The notes beneath the pieces are model-generated. The model was not told the origin of the DNA. It did not search any database and saw only the letters and a list, made by a program, of their open reading frames with translations. A DNA stretch of 49,815 bases from contig DAIDJQ010000043.1 of assembly GCA_027451305.1 (NCBI GenBank), positions 1 to 49,815 on the forward strand, written 5' to 3'. The position numbers were made by a program, and so were the translations under genes. Shown piece after piece: positions 8,447-18,319 of the stretch. Origin of the DNA: Cellulomonas sp. Its GTDB lineage: Bacteria > Actinomycetota > Actinomycetes > Actinomycetales > Cellulomonadaceae. How positions within the stretch are numbered: position 1 is the first letter of the stretch; the number at the start of each line of letters is the position of its first letter.

Positions 8447-9697
8447 CTAGGAGTTCAGGCTCGTGTTCCACGCCGCCGTCTTGTTCGCCGCGTTGGTGGC
8501 GTTGACGTCACCGGAGAGCAGCGCCTTGCCGAAGGCGGCGGTCGGGTCCCAGAAGTTGGCCATCTTCGCGACCGTCGGCTGCAGGGTCGAGGCGTTGGCC
8601 ACGGTGTTCATCTGAGCGAGCGCGACCGGGTCGGACGAGATGCTCGAGGACGACGACAGGGACTTGTCCGAGGGGATGATCCCGCGCATGTCGTAGTGGG
8701 CCTGCTGCGCCGCGGTGGACCCCAGGAACGCGGCGAACTGAGCCGCGGCCTGCGGGTTCTTGGCGTTCGGGTTGAAACCGACCGCCTTGGAGCCGGCGAA
8801 CGCCTTCATCTGCACCGGGGAGCCGTTCAGCGTGTAGCTCGGCGGCTGCGCCGCTCCGTAGTGGGAGCCGAGCGCCTTCTTCACGGCCGCAGCGTCCCAG
8901 GAGCCGGAGAAGTACGCGTCGATCGTGCCGTTCTGGACACCGGCCAGGCCGGAGCCGTTGGCGTCGTCCACGAAGTTCGGGTTCTTCACCAGCCCGGCGA
9001 GGTACGTGGTCACGTCGGCCGCCTTGGAACCGGTGAAGGCGAACCCGGCGGACTCGTCGGTGCCGTTGGGACCGAACAGGGTGCTGCCGTTGCCGACGTA
9101 GAAGGACGGCAGGTACCACGAGTTGTCGAGCGGGAAGGCGACCTTCCCCTTGGCGAGCATCGTGTCGAGGTTCTTGACGTCGTCCGCGGTGAACTTGGCG
9201 GTGTTGTAGTACAGGAACCACGTGTTCGCGGTGTACGGAACTCCGTAGACCTGGCCGTCCGACCCGGTCACCGACGTGACCATGACGTCGGTGTTCTGCT
9301 TCTTGACCTGGGCCACCGCGTCGGGCGGGAGCACGCCGATGGCGTTGGCCTGGATCAGGGTCCCCAGCTGGTCGTTGGCGTACATGTAGACGTCTGCCGC
9401 CGAGCTCGGGTCCTGCTTGACCGTCTTGGACGCGTCACCCTCGGAGACGACGGAGTTCTTCCACGTGATCTTGTACTCCGGGTGGGCGGCCTCGAAGGCC
9501 GCCTCCTCCTTCGGGAGCCACGAGGTGGCGTCGACCTGGTCCTCCTGGGGGCCCCAGACCGTCAGCGTCATCGCCGCGGTGGTGGGCGGCGCCGACGTGG
9601 CGCCGGCGCCGGAGCTGCCGGTGCTGCTGCACGCGCTCATCGTGACGGTGAGCGCCGCCGCAGCGGCGACCATCATGAATGCGGGACGAGCTTCCAT
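8447..9697 (-). CDS. malE: Maltose/maltodextrin-binding lipoprotein (extracellular solute-binding protein family 1)
   Basis: This 416-residue surface lipoprotein delivers sugar to MalFG. Its signal peptide ends in MSAC with the lipid-attached Cys near residue 22, followed by a Ser/Gly/Thr-rich linker. The mature domain starts MTLTVWGPQEDQ, the usual first strand of family 1 solute-binding proteins. Other family-like features are YGVPYTANTWFLYYN and a C-terminal AAWNTSLNS. The ATG at 9697 is preceded by AAGGAGA at a good distance, so the longer open frame up to 9934 is rejected. It is the first gene of the malEFG-TraX-amylase operon. Maltodextrin specificity is inferred from the neighbours. 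Confidence 0.92.
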   Translation of the reverse strand: MEARPAFMMVAAAAALTVTMSACSSTGSSGAGATSAPPTTAAMTLTVWGPQEDQVDATSWLPKEEAAFEAAHPEYKITWKNSVVSEGDASKTVKQDPSSAADVYMYANDQLGTLIQANAIGVLPPDAVAQVKKQNTDVMVTSVTGSDGQVYGVPYTANTWFLYYNTAKFTADDVKNLDTMLAKGKVAFPLDNSWYLPSFYVGNGSTLFGPNGTDESAGFAFTGSKAADVTTYLAGLVKNPNFVDDANGSGLAGVQNGTIDAYFSGSWDAAAVKKALGSHYGAAQPPSYTLNGSPVQMKAFAGSKAVGFNPNAKNPQAAAQFAAFLGSTAAQQAHYDMRGIIPSDKSLSSSSSISSDPVALAQMNTVANASTLQPTVAKMANFWDPTAAFGKALLSGDVNATNAANKTAAWNTSLNS

Positions 9698-9972
9698 CGT
9701 GAGATATCTCCTTGTCTCGTGCTTTCCCGTGCCGAGCGACGCACCTGGCCGGCCACCTGGCAGATGGCCACGGAGTCGCCTGCGGACTGCTCGTGATCTG
9801 CGTCGATCACGTCGTTGCTGCGTGTCGGGAGCTCGTCTTCCGACGGCAGGACCCCGCCTCGCGACGGCCAGGCCGTGACCGGAGATGGATGCCCCGTCGC
9901 ACCGAGTCGCTCCCTCGTCCGGGATGGTTGCCACCGACCGGCGAGATCCGCCGCCGTTGGCCTGATGGCGGG

Positions 9973-10002
9973 ACCGTAACGCGCTTGTGCTCGCAACGGC
10001 AA
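9973..10002 (-). promoter_or_regulatory. Candidate malE promoter
   Basis: On the minus strand TTGCCG (10002-9997) is followed after 18 bases by TACGGT (9978-9973), a -35/-10 pair. The start would lie near 9966, giving a 5' leader of about 270 bases. The pair is surrounded by the palindromes listed separately. Confidence 0.4.
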
Positions 10003-10034
10003 CTCGTTACGGTAACTTTCAGGCAACGGTTTGC
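9985..10034. promoter_or_regulatory. Cluster of LacI-type operator-like palindromes upstream of malE and its regulator
   Basis: Three dyads lie within 50 bases. GTTACGGTAAC (10006-10016) is a perfect odd-centred palindrome. GCAACGGTTTGC (10023-10034) has GCAA/TTGC ends. TTGTGCTCGCAA (9985-9996) has TTG/CAA ends and lies inside the candidate malE promoter spacer. LacI-family proteins bind such dyads. The divergently encoded LacI-family regulator is the obvious ligand-responsive repressor. Confidence 0.45.
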
Positions 10035-10118
10035 AGGGGTAGGACGTCGGACGCAGACATGCGCTCCGAGCACGGGCATCATGGACCGTCCCACCCTGAA
10101 GATGGACGAGGAGGTCCC

Positions 10119-11186
10119 GTGTCACTGCTGCCGCCGGCACGCACCCGGTTGACCGACATCGCCGAGCAGGCAGGTGTCAGCACGGCCACGGTGTCGCGCG
10201 TCCTCAACGGCAAGCACGGGGTCTCGTCGCACACCCGCCAGGCGGTGCTCGCCGCCCTGGACGTGCTCGGCTACGAGCGCCCGGACCGGCTGCACTCGCG
10301 GCCCGCGGGTCTCGTCGGCCTCGTCGTCCCCGAGCTGACCAACCCGGTGTTCCCTGCGTTCGCGCAGGTCATCGAGACGATGCTGTCGGACCGCGGCTAC
10401 ACGCCGCTGCTGTGCACGCAGTCGCCGGGCGGCACCACCGAGGACCAGTACGTCGAGATGCTGCTCGAGCACGGGGTGGACGGGATCGTCTTCGTCTCGG
10501 GCCTGCACGCCGACACGTCCGCCAGCACCGAGCGCTACCAGCGGCTGCGCAGCCGAGGGATCCCGCTGGTGCTGGTGAACGGCTTCGCCGAGGGCGTCGA
10601 CGCGCCGACGGTGTCCACCGACGACGCGGCGGCGATGGAGCAGGCGGTGCGGCACCTCGTCTCGCTCGGCCACCGTTCGATCGGCCTGGCCGTCGGCCCC
10701 ACCCGGTTCGTGCCCGTGCGCCGCAAGATCGACGCGTTCGCCGACCTGCTGCGGCGTCAGCTGGGGGTCACCGAGCCCGACGCCCACGTGGTGTCCACGC
10801 TGTTCACGGTGGAGGGCGGGCAGTCGGCGGCGTTGGAGCTGATCGAGTCGGGCCACACGGCGGTGATCTGCGGGTCAGACCTCATGGCGCTCGGCGCGGT
10901 GCGAGCCGCCCGCTCCCGCGGGCTGCGGGTCCCCGACGACGTCTCGGTGGTCGGCTTCGACGACTCCACTCTGATCGCGTTCACCGACCCGCCGCTCACC
11001 ACGATCCGACAGCCGGTCGCCGCCATGGGCCACGCCGCGGTCGCCGCGCTCGTGGCCGAGATCCGCGGCACACCGGTGTCCCGCGCCGAGCTGCTCTTCC
11101 AGCCGGAGCTGGTGGTCCGTGGCTCCACGGGGGCAGCACCTGCGACGGCACTCGTGCTGCCCGACCCGGGGGTCGCCGCCGTCTGA
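10119..11186 (+). CDS. LacI-family transcriptional regulator of the maltose cluster
   Basis: This 355-residue DNA-binding regulator has a LacI-type helix-turn-helix, TDIAEQAGVSTATVSRVLN, at about residues 12-30. A hinge region and a periplasmic-binding-protein-like sensor domain follow (VGLVVPELTNPVFPAFAQ; VVGFDDSTLIAFTDPPLTT). The GTG at 10119 is chosen because GAGGAGG stands 4 bases upstream and the HTH begins right after it. It is divergent from malE and co-oriented with the alpha-glucosidase. It probably represses the cluster in the absence of maltodextrin, with the dyads at 9985-10034 as likely operators. The inducer is inferred. Confidence 0.92.
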   Translation: MSLLPPARTRLTDIAEQAGVSTATVSRVLNGKHGVSSHTRQAVLAALDVLGYERPDRLHSRPAGLVGLVVPELTNPVFPAFAQVIETMLSDRGYTPLLCTQSPGGTTEDQYVEMLLEHGVDGIVFVSGLHADTSASTERYQRLRSRGIPLVLVNGFAEGVDAPTVSTDDAAAMEQAVRHLVSLGHRSIGLAVGPTRFVPVRRKIDAFADLLRRQLGVTEPDAHVVSTLFTVEGGQSAALELIESGHTAVICGSDLMALGAVRAARSRGLRVPDDVSVVGFDDSTLIAFTDPPLTTIRQPVAAMGHAAVAALVAEIRGTPVSRAELLFQPELVVRGSTGAAPATALVLPDPGVAAV

Positions 11187-11322
11187 CCGCCTCGGGGGCG
11201 GGCCCGTCGCGCGCCCCTCGCCTTCGTCGCGGCCGCTCCTGCCCGCGGAGCGCCCGCCACCGGAACCGAACCTGCGCGGGGCACTGCCGTGCCTCCTGCT
11301 GCACCGACCCGAGAGGACCCCC

Positions 11323-13035
11323 ATGACCCGCACCGCCCCGAACCCCGTCCGCGCGCACGCCCCGGCACCGTCGGACGAGTGGTGGCGGTCCGCGGTGATC
11401 TACCAGGTGTACCCGCGCTCGTTCGCGGACTCGGACGGCGACGGCCTGGGAGACCTGCCCGGCATCGCGGCGCACCTGGACCACCTCGTCGAGCTCGGCG
11501 TCGACGCGCTGTGGCTGTCGCCCTTCTACCGGTCGCCGCAGGTGGACGCCGGCTACGACGTAGCCGACTACCGGGACGTCGACCCCCTGTTCGGCACCCT
11601 GGCGGACGCCGACGCCCTGCTGACCAGGGCGCACGCACTCGGGCTGCGAGTCGTCGTGGACCTGGTGCCCAACCACACCTCCGACGAGCACGCGTGGTTC
11701 CGGGCCGCGCGGGCTGCGGCGCCGGGCTCCCCCGAGCGTGCGCGCTACCTGTTCCGGGACGGGCGGGGCGAGCACGGGGAGCTGCCGCCGAACAACTGGG
11801 AGTCCGTGTTCGGCGGGCGCGCGTGGACGCGCGTCACCGAGGCCGACGGCGCTCCCGGGCAGTGGTACCTGCACCTGTTCGACGCGCGGCAACCTGACCT
11901 GAACTGGGAGAACCCGGAGGTCCGCGCCGAGTTCGAGGACGTGCTCCGGTTCTGGCTGGACCGGGGTGCGGACGGGTTCCGCGTCGACGTCGCGCACGGC
12001 CTGGTGAAGGCTGCCGGGCTGCCGGACTGGGCGGGGCACGTGGCGATGATCGAGGGGGACGAGCAGGGCACGGTGCCCGGCGGGTCGAACCCGATGTTCG
12101 ACCAGGACGGCGTGCACGAGATCTTCCGCGCATGGCGGCGGGTGCTGGACGAGTACCCCGGCGACCGCGTCCTGGTGGCCGAGGCATGGGTCGACCCGCT
12201 CCCCCGGCTGGCCCGCTACGTGCGCCGGGACGAGATGCACCAGGCCTTCAACTTCGACGTGCTGGTGACGGGTTGGGACCCGGTGCGGCTGCGCCAGGTG
12301 ATCGACGCGTCGTTCGCCGCCAACGACGCGGTCGGCGCTCCCACCACCTGGGTGCTGTCCAACCACGACGTCGTCCGCCACGCGTCCCGGCTCGGGCTGC
12401 CGGACCCGACCAGCCGGCCCAACGGGATCGGCCCGGACGACCCGCAGCCGGACGCCGCGCTCGGCCTGCGCCGGGCCCGCGCCGCGACGCTGCTGGTCCT
12501 CGCGCTGCCCGGATCGGCCTACCTCTACCAGGGCGAGGAGCTCGGGCTGCCGGAGCACACGCTCCTCGACGAGGCTCTGCGGCAGGACCCGGCGTTCTTC
12601 CGCACGGGGGGCGTGGAGCTCGGTCGCGACGGCTGCCGGGTCCCGCTGCCGTGGCGCTCCGACGCTCCCGCGTACGGCTTCTCCCCGACCGGCGCCACCT
12701 GGCTGCCGCAGCCCGACCGCTGGGCCGACCTCGCGGTCGACGTGCAGCGCGACCGGCCCGGGTCGACCTACGAGCTCTACCGGGCCGCGCTCCGGCTGCG
12801 CCGCGAGCACGGCCTCGGCGTGGGCGACCTGACGTGGGCGCCCGGGGTCTGCGACGACCCCGCGGTGCTGGCGTTCATCGACCGGGACGTCCTGGTGGTG
12901 GCGAACCTCGGCGAGCGCCCGGCACGGCTGCCCGACGGCGCCCGGGTCCTGGTCGTGTCCGGGCCGCTGGGCGCTGCCGCCGACGGTGCCGTCACCGTGC
13001 CGGCGGCGACCACGGTGTGGGCCACCGTCGGCTGA
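11323..13035 (+). CDS. GH13 alpha-glucosidase (oligo-1,6-glucosidase type)
   Basis: This 570-residue cytoplasmic GH13 enzyme has no signal peptide and would release glucose from imported maltodextrins. The family opening WWRSAVIYQVYPRSFADSDG is followed by a Ca-site-like DSDGDGLGD. The catalytic residues are Asp222 (DGFRVDVAHG), Glu287 (VLVAEAW) and Asp349 (LSNHDVVRH). The GYDVADYRDVDPLFGT block is typical of alpha-glucosidases. The ATG at 11323 has GAGAGGA upstream. The 136-base gap after the LacI-family gene shows no other gene, so the two may be co-transcribed. Together with the extracellular amylase and importer it completes a starch-to-glucose route. Confidence 0.93.
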   Translation: MTRTAPNPVRAHAPAPSDEWWRSAVIYQVYPRSFADSDGDGLGDLPGIAAHLDHLVELGVDALWLSPFYRSPQVDAGYDVADYRDVDPLFGTLADADALLTRAHALGLRVVVDLVPNHTSDEHAWFRAARAAAPGSPERARYLFRDGRGEHGELPPNNWESVFGGRAWTRVTEADGAPGQWYLHLFDARQPDLNWENPEVRAEFEDVLRFWLDRGADGFRVDVAHGLVKAAGLPDWAGHVAMIEGDEQGTVPGGSNPMFDQDGVHEIFRAWRRVLDEYPGDRVLVAEAWVDPLPRLARYVRRDEMHQAFNFDVLVTGWDPVRLRQVIDASFAANDAVGAPTTWVLSNHDVVRHASRLGLPDPTSRPNGIGPDDPQPDAALGLRRARAATLLVLALPGSAYLYQGEELGLPEHTLLDEALRQDPAFFRTGGVELGRDGCRVPLPWRSDAPAYGFSPTGATWLPQPDRWADLAVDVQRDRPGSTYELYRAALRLRREHGLGVGDLTWAPGVCDDPAVLAFIDRDVLVVANLGERPARLPDGARVLVVSGPLGAAADGAVTVPAATTVWATVG

Positions 13036-13048
13036 TCGTCCGGGGGGA

Positions 13049-13290
13049 TCAGCGGGGGCGGGCGCCCACGTCCCACGCCGTGGCGGTCATGTGGTTCACC
13101 ACCGCGTCGGTGTCCACCTTCACCCCCGCCGCGTGGCGGGCGGCCACCAGGGCAGCACGGTGCTCACGCGTGCCGAGCCGGCCGTCCAGCCGGTGGTGGA
13201 CGGGCTGGTACCCGTCCACCACTCGCGGCCGAGCACGTGCTCCTGCGGAGGCGAGGTCAGCACCCAGCCGTGGCCCGCGGCCTCCCGTCG
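13049..13290 (-). pseudogene. Remnant of a secreted alpha-amylase (GH13), frameshifted and truncated at both ends
   Basis: Two adjoining minus-strand reading frames together match the N-terminal catalytic region of secreted actinomycete alpha-amylases. The first gives [20 protein letters not shown] (compare the family SPPQEH...WWTSYQP block). The second gives [19 protein letters not shown], then [15 protein letters not shown] (region I, DAVVNH). The frame changes by one missing base near 13205-13216, between WWTG and YQPV. There is no signal peptide or start: the match begins directly after the dusB stop. The frame ends at TGA 13049 after only about 80 codons, where the family normally has over 400. 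It is a decayed gene next to the living maltose cluster. Confidence 0.8.
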
Positions 13291-13295
13291 GGTGC

Positions 13296-14489
13296 TCAGC
13301 CGCCGGAGACGGAGAGCTCTGCCTCCCGCAGCGTGCGGCGGAACTCCTCGGACAGCTCGCGCGAGTCGAGCCAGCCGTCCGGCACGTGGGGACGCTTCGG
13401 CGAACCGGCACGACCGCGCTGGCCCTCGGCAGCGGCGCCCGGGTAGGGCTGGTCATGGTCCAGCAGCCCGAGCAGGTCGTCGAGCTCGGCCATCGTCGAG
13501 ACCATCGCGAGCCGCGCCCGGAGCTCGCCGCCCACGACGTAGCCCTTGAAGTACCACGCCATGTGCTTGCGCATCTCGCGCAGCGCCTTCGACTCCTCGC
13601 CGAAGGTGCCGACCATCAGCTCGGCGTGCCGGCGCACCACCGCGGCCACCTCGCCGAGCCCCGGACGGACCCGCACGTCCGAGCCGGCGAACGCCGCCGC
13701 CAGGTCTGCGAACAGCCACGGCCGTCCCTGGCAGCCCCGACCGACCACCACCCCGTCGACCTGCGTGTGCGCCACCATCGCGAGCGCGTCCTCGGCCGAC
13801 CAGATGTCCCCGTTGCCCAGCACCGGGATGTCGGTGACGGCAGCCTTGAGCGCCGCGATCGCGTCCCAGTCCGCCGTCCCGGAGTAGTAGTCGGCCGCAG
13901 TCCGACCGTGCAGCGCGACGGCAGCGACGCCCGCGTCCTGGGCGGTCAGACCCGCCTCGAGATAGGTGAGGTGGTCGTCGTCGACGCCCTTGCGCATCTT
14001 CACCGTCACGGGCACGCCCGCCGGCGCCGCGGCCGCGACCGCGGCCCGCACGATCGCGGCGAACAAGTCCCGCTTCCAGGGCAGCACCGCGCCCCCGCCC
14101 CGCCGGGTCACCTTGGGCACCGGGCAGCCGAAGTTGAGGTCGACGTGGTCGGCCCGGTCCTCCTCGACCAGCATCCGCACCGCCGCGCCGACCGTCGCCG
14201 GGTCCACGCCGTACACCTGGACGGACCGTGGCTGCTCGTCGGGAGCGAAGTCGATGATCCGGAACGACTCCGGGCTGCGCTCGACGAGCGCGCGACTGGT
14301 CACCATCTCGGCGACGTACAGGCCGGCACCGGACTCACGGCACAGACGGCGGAACGCCGAGTTGGTGACACCCGCCATCGGGGCGAGCACCACCGGGGTG
14401 TCGACGACGATCGGGCCGACGTGCAGCGGCGGCAGCACGGCCGGGACCGGGCGCGGATCGGCTGCGTCCAGGACGGGGGGCATGCGCAC
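13296..14489 (-). CDS. dusB: tRNA-dihydrouridine synthase
   Basis: This 397-residue flavoenzyme reduces uridine to dihydrouridine in tRNA. The FMN-barrel start [18 protein letters not shown] is clear, as is the catalytic Cys122 in [10 protein letters not shown]. Later motifs include [35 protein letters not shown] and [13 protein letters not shown]. The C-terminal helical tRNA-binding domain contains [11 protein letters not shown]. The ATG at 14489 or the one two codons downstream may be used. It is the last live gene before the amylase remnant and lies downstream of glyS and a VOC gene on the same strand. Confidence 0.96.
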   Translation of the reverse strand: MRMPPVLDAADPRPVPAVLPPLHVGPIVVDTPVVLAPMAGVTNSAFRRLCRESGAGLYVAEMVTSRALVERSPESFRIIDFAPDEQPRSVQVYGVDPATVGAAVRMLVEEDRADHVDLNFGCPVPKVTRRGGGAVLPWKRDLFAAIVRAAVAAAAPAGVPVTVKMRKGVDDDHLTYLEAGLTAQDAGVAAVALHGRTAADYYSGTADWDAIAALKAAVTDIPVLGNGDIWSAEDALAMVAHTQVDGVVVGRGCQGRPWLFADLAAAFAGSDVRVRPGLGEVAAVVRRHAELMVGTFGEESKALREMRKHMAWYFKGYVVGGELRARLAMVSTMAELDDLLGLLDHDQPYPGAAAEGQRGRAGSPKRPHVPDGWLDSRELSEEFRRTLREAELSVSGG

Positions 14490-14553
14490 CAGTGTCGCAC
14501 CGGTGGCGTCGACCGGGCCGGGTCCCCAGACCGGTGGGGCCGCGCGCCGGCCG

Positions 14554-14949
14554 TCAGCGTGCGTCGGGGTCCGGCTGGTGGATGCCGAAGGTGTTGCCCT
14601 CCGTGTCCTGGAAGTACCCCTGCCAGGCCAACCCGGTCAGCGCGTACCTGGGCAGGGCCACCAGACCGCCGGCCTCCCCGATCGCCCTCGCGGTCGCGTC
14701 GAAGTCGTCGACCTGGATGGTGCAGACGAACGCGTTGGTGCCGTGCCCCGGTTCGGGGGCAGGTGCCGGCCGGGCGAGGAGGCCGCCGTCGATGCCGGGC
14801 TCGTCGCCGATCCCGGTCACGACGCCCCAGTACTCGCTGCCGGTCACCTCGCTGTAGTCCTGGAACTCCCAGCCGAACACGGCGCCGTAGAAATCACGGG
14901 CTCGTGCGACGTCGTCCGCCTGGATCTCGAAGTGCACGACACGGGGCAT
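14554..14949 (-). CDS. VOC (glyoxalase/bleomycin resistance) superfamily protein
   Basis: This 131-residue single-domain protein has two beta-alpha-beta-beta-beta repeats: VVHFEIQADDVARARDFYGA at the N terminus and a second repeat ending GYFQDTEGNTFGIHQPDPD. The conserved FYGAVFGWEF and the C-terminal Glu-Gly-Asn motif mark the VOC family. Members bind metal and act as dioxygenases, isomerases or antibiotic-binding proteins; the substrate here is unknown. The ATG at 14949 follows GAGGAGG by 6 bases, so a 19-codon upstream extension is rejected. Confidence 0.88.
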   Translation of the reverse strand: MPRVVHFEIQADDVARARDFYGAVFGWEFQDYSEVTGSEYWGVVTGIGDEPGIDGGLLARPAPAPEPGHGTNAFVCTIQVDDFDATARAIGEAGGLVALPRYALTGLAWQGYFQDTEGNTFGIHQPDPDAR

Positions 14950-15063
14950 GGCAGCCTCCTCAGGAGGGGTGAGGCGTTCGCACCCACTGTTGCAGGGGCC
15001 GGGCACGCGCGCGCGCCGGACGCCCCGGGGAGCGAGCGCCGCGGGTCGCCGCCGCGCCGCCGC

Positions 15064-16449
<1,386 letters not shown>

Positions 16450-16542
16450 GGTGTGCACTCCTGGGTCGAGGGCCCGCGGCTGGGTGCCGCGGGAACAACC
16501 GCCCAGGCTACCGGCCCGGTAGGCGGGCTCTCGGCACCTTCT

Positions 16543-16557
16543 TGGCAATGATTCTCG
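16543..16557 (+). promoter_or_regulatory. Candidate Zur box in front of znuA
   Basis: TGGCAATGATTCTCG has the AATGATT core and flanks resembling the Zur consensus of actinomycetes (TGAAAATGATTTTCA-like; I count 11 of 15 matches). It ends 20 bases before the znuA ATG, where a zinc-bound repressor would block transcription. A zur gene is not in the window. Confidence 0.6.
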
Positions 16558-16577
16558 TCTTCGGCAAGAATGGCACC

Positions 16578-17534
16578 ATGGGACGAGCCCGCGGCGCGCT
16601 GCTGACTGCGCTGCTCGCCGTCACGCTCGCCGCGCCGGCCGGGTGCGCCGCGGCGGGCACCGCCGGAGCCCTCGGGGGCGCATCGGACGGCAAGGTGCAC
16701 GTCCTCGCCTCGTTCTACCCGTTGCAGTTCGTCGCGGAGCAGGTCGGCGGAGACCGGGTGCACGTCAGCTCGCTCACCCCCCCGGGGGCCGAGCCCCACG
16801 ACATCGAGCTGTCGCCGGCCCAGGTGTCCGCGGTGGAGACGTCCGACCTCGTGGTCTACCTGTCCGGGTTCCAGGCCGCGGTCGACGACGCGGTCCAGCA
16901 GGTGCGGCCCCGTCACGTCCTGGACACGGCGGCACACGCCGGCCTGCTGGACCTCGGGACCGAGCAGGCTTCGGAGGGCGACACCGCGCTCGGGCCCACC
17001 GGTGCTGCGGGAGCACGCACGCTCGACCCGCACTTCTGGCTGGACCCGTCCCGGATGCCGGTGCTCGCGCAGGACATGGCGGCCGCGCTCGCCCAGTTGG
17101 ACCCGGCAGGGACCGCGGACTACCAGGCGGCCGCCGCACGCCTGTCCGCGCGGTTCACCGCACTGGACTCGGCATATGCGGCCGGCCTCGCCGACTGCCG
17201 GCGGCAGGTGCTCGTGACCTCGCACGAGGCGTTCGGCTACCTGGCGCTGCGCTACCACCTGCAGCAGATCGGGATCTCCGGCCTCGACCCCGAGACCGAG
17301 CCGTCCCCGGCACGGCTGGCCGAGATCAGCACGGTGGTGAAGCGAGAGGGTGTGACGACGATCTTCTTCGAGACCCTGGCCAGTCCCAAGGTGGCCCGGA
17401 CACTGGCAGCCGACCTGGGCGTGCAGGCCACCGTGCTCGACCCGATGGAGTCGATCACCCAACCCGGCGCCGACTACTTCTCCGTCGCGACGGAGAACCT
17501 GACGACGCTGCGTGCCGCACTGGGGTGCTCATGA
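16578..17534 (+). CDS. znuA: Zinc ABC transporter substrate-binding lipoprotein ZnuA-type
   Basis: This 318-residue cluster A-I metal-binding lipoprotein is exported by a signal peptide ending at lipobox PAGC (Cys23). Metal ligands are visible: His74 (EPHDIELSP), His152 (DPHFWLDP), His216 ([10 protein letters not shown]) and an acidic residue in LDPMES (Asp288). There is no long His-rich loop. The start is taken as ATG 16578; an in-frame ATG at 16548 would overlap the Zur box. It captures zinc, or possibly manganese, for ZnuCB. The stop overlaps znuC by 4 bp. Confidence 0.93.
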   Translation: MGRARGALLTALLAVTLAAPAGCAAAGTAGALGGASDGKVHVLASFYPLQFVAEQVGGDRVHVSSLTPPGAEPHDIELSPAQVSAVETSDLVVYLSGFQAAVDDAVQQVRPRHVLDTAAHAGLLDLGTEQASEGDTALGPTGAAGARTLDPHFWLDPSRMPVLAQDMAAALAQLDPAGTADYQAAAARLSARFTALDSAYAAGLADCRRQVLVTSHEAFGYLALRYHLQQIGISGLDPETEPSPARLAEISTVVKREGVTTIFFETLASPKVARTLAADLGVQATVLDPMESITQPGADYFSVATENLTTLRAALGCS

Positions 17535-18319
17535 CCACGCAGAGCCCATCCGGCGTCCCGGTGATCGAGGCCGTCGACCTGCGGGTGACCCTCGGCGGGC
17601 TGCCCATCGTGCGCGGCGTGGACCTGGAGGTCCCCGCGGGCGAGGTGCTGGCCGTCCTGGGTGCCAACGGGTCGGGGAAGTCCACGCTCATCCGCGCCCT
17701 TCTCGGCGTGGTGCCCCTCAGCGGCGGCAGCGTCCGCCTGTTCGGCGACCGGCTCGGCCCCGCCGTCTCGTGGACCCGCGTCGGCTACGTGCCGCAGCGC
17801 ATCCCCGCCGGCACCGGCATGCCGTCGACGGCCCTCGAGGTGGTCCGGTCCGGGCTGCTGTCGGGGCGGACGCTGCGTCCGCCCCGCGACGCCCGTGCTC
17901 GCGCGATGGCGGCGCTCGACGAGGTCGGGATGGTGTCCCGGTCCGGGCAGCGGGTGCAGGAGATGTCCGGCGGTCAGCAGCAGCGGGTGCAGATCGCGCG
18001 GGCCCTGGTGCGCCGCCCTGACCTCCTGGTGCTGGACGAGCCGACGTCCGGGATCGACCTGCCGACCCAGGAGGCGTTCGTCGGCACCGTCCAGCGGATG
18101 CACCAGGCGGGCGGCACGGTGGTGGTGGTGCTGCACGAGCTCGGCGAGTTCGCGTCGCTGATCCAGCGCGCGGTGGTGCTGCGCCACGGTCGCGTCGTGC
18201 ACGACGGCGCCCCGCCGGACGCCCGGGTCGAGCACTCCGGGCCGGCCCACGACCACTCGCACGTGCACGGCGACCCGTCGCCCGCGGCCTCCGACCTGGC
18301 GATCGAGGTGAACCCGTGA
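17531..18319 (+). CDS. znuC: Zinc ABC transporter ATPase ZnuC-type
   Basis: This 262-residue ABC ATPase powers zinc uptake. It has Walker A GANGSGKST (44-52), the Q-loop in YVPQR, signature MSGGQQQR (145-152), Walker B LLVLDEP (165-171) and the H-loop His202 (VLHELGE). The ATG at 17531 overlaps the znuA stop (ATGA). The C-terminal tail carries the His-rich run HSGPAHDHSHVHGDP, which may bind zinc and sense or buffer it at the membrane. It is the middle gene of a tightly overlapped three-gene operon. Confidence 0.94.
   Translation: MTTQSPSGVPVIEAVDLRVTLGGLPIVRGVDLEVPAGEVLAVLGANGSGKSTLIRALLGVVPLSGGSVRLFGDRLGPAVSWTRVGYVPQRIPAGTGMPSTALEVVRSGLLSGRTLRPPRDARARAMAALDEVGMVSRSGQRVQEMSGGQQQRVQIARALVRRPDLLVLDEPTSGIDLPTQEAFVGTVQRMHQAGGTVVVVLHELGEFASLIQRAVVLRHGRVVHDGAPPDARVEHSGPAHDHSHVHGDPSPAASDLAIEVNP

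Larger units (their letters stand above)
9698..10118. other. Divergent intergenic region malE / LacI-family regulator
   Basis: This 421-base stretch separates the two start codons. Apart from the malE ribosome site, the candidate promoter and the operator-like dyads, no gene is seen. Open frames crossing it lack family resemblance and typical codon use, so the region is read as regulatory and 5' leader. Confidence 0.6.

Noticed and set aside
9673..10140. Open frame of 155 codons on the minus strand across the malE upstream region
   Set aside because: It overlaps malE's ribosome site, its promoter candidate and the LacI-family gene start. It has no recognisable domain and shows no actinomycete codon bias.
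13296..14972. Long plus-strand open frames opposite dusB and the VOC gene
   Set aside because: They are Arg/Pro/His-rich shadow translations without family similarity; the minus-strand genes are clear.
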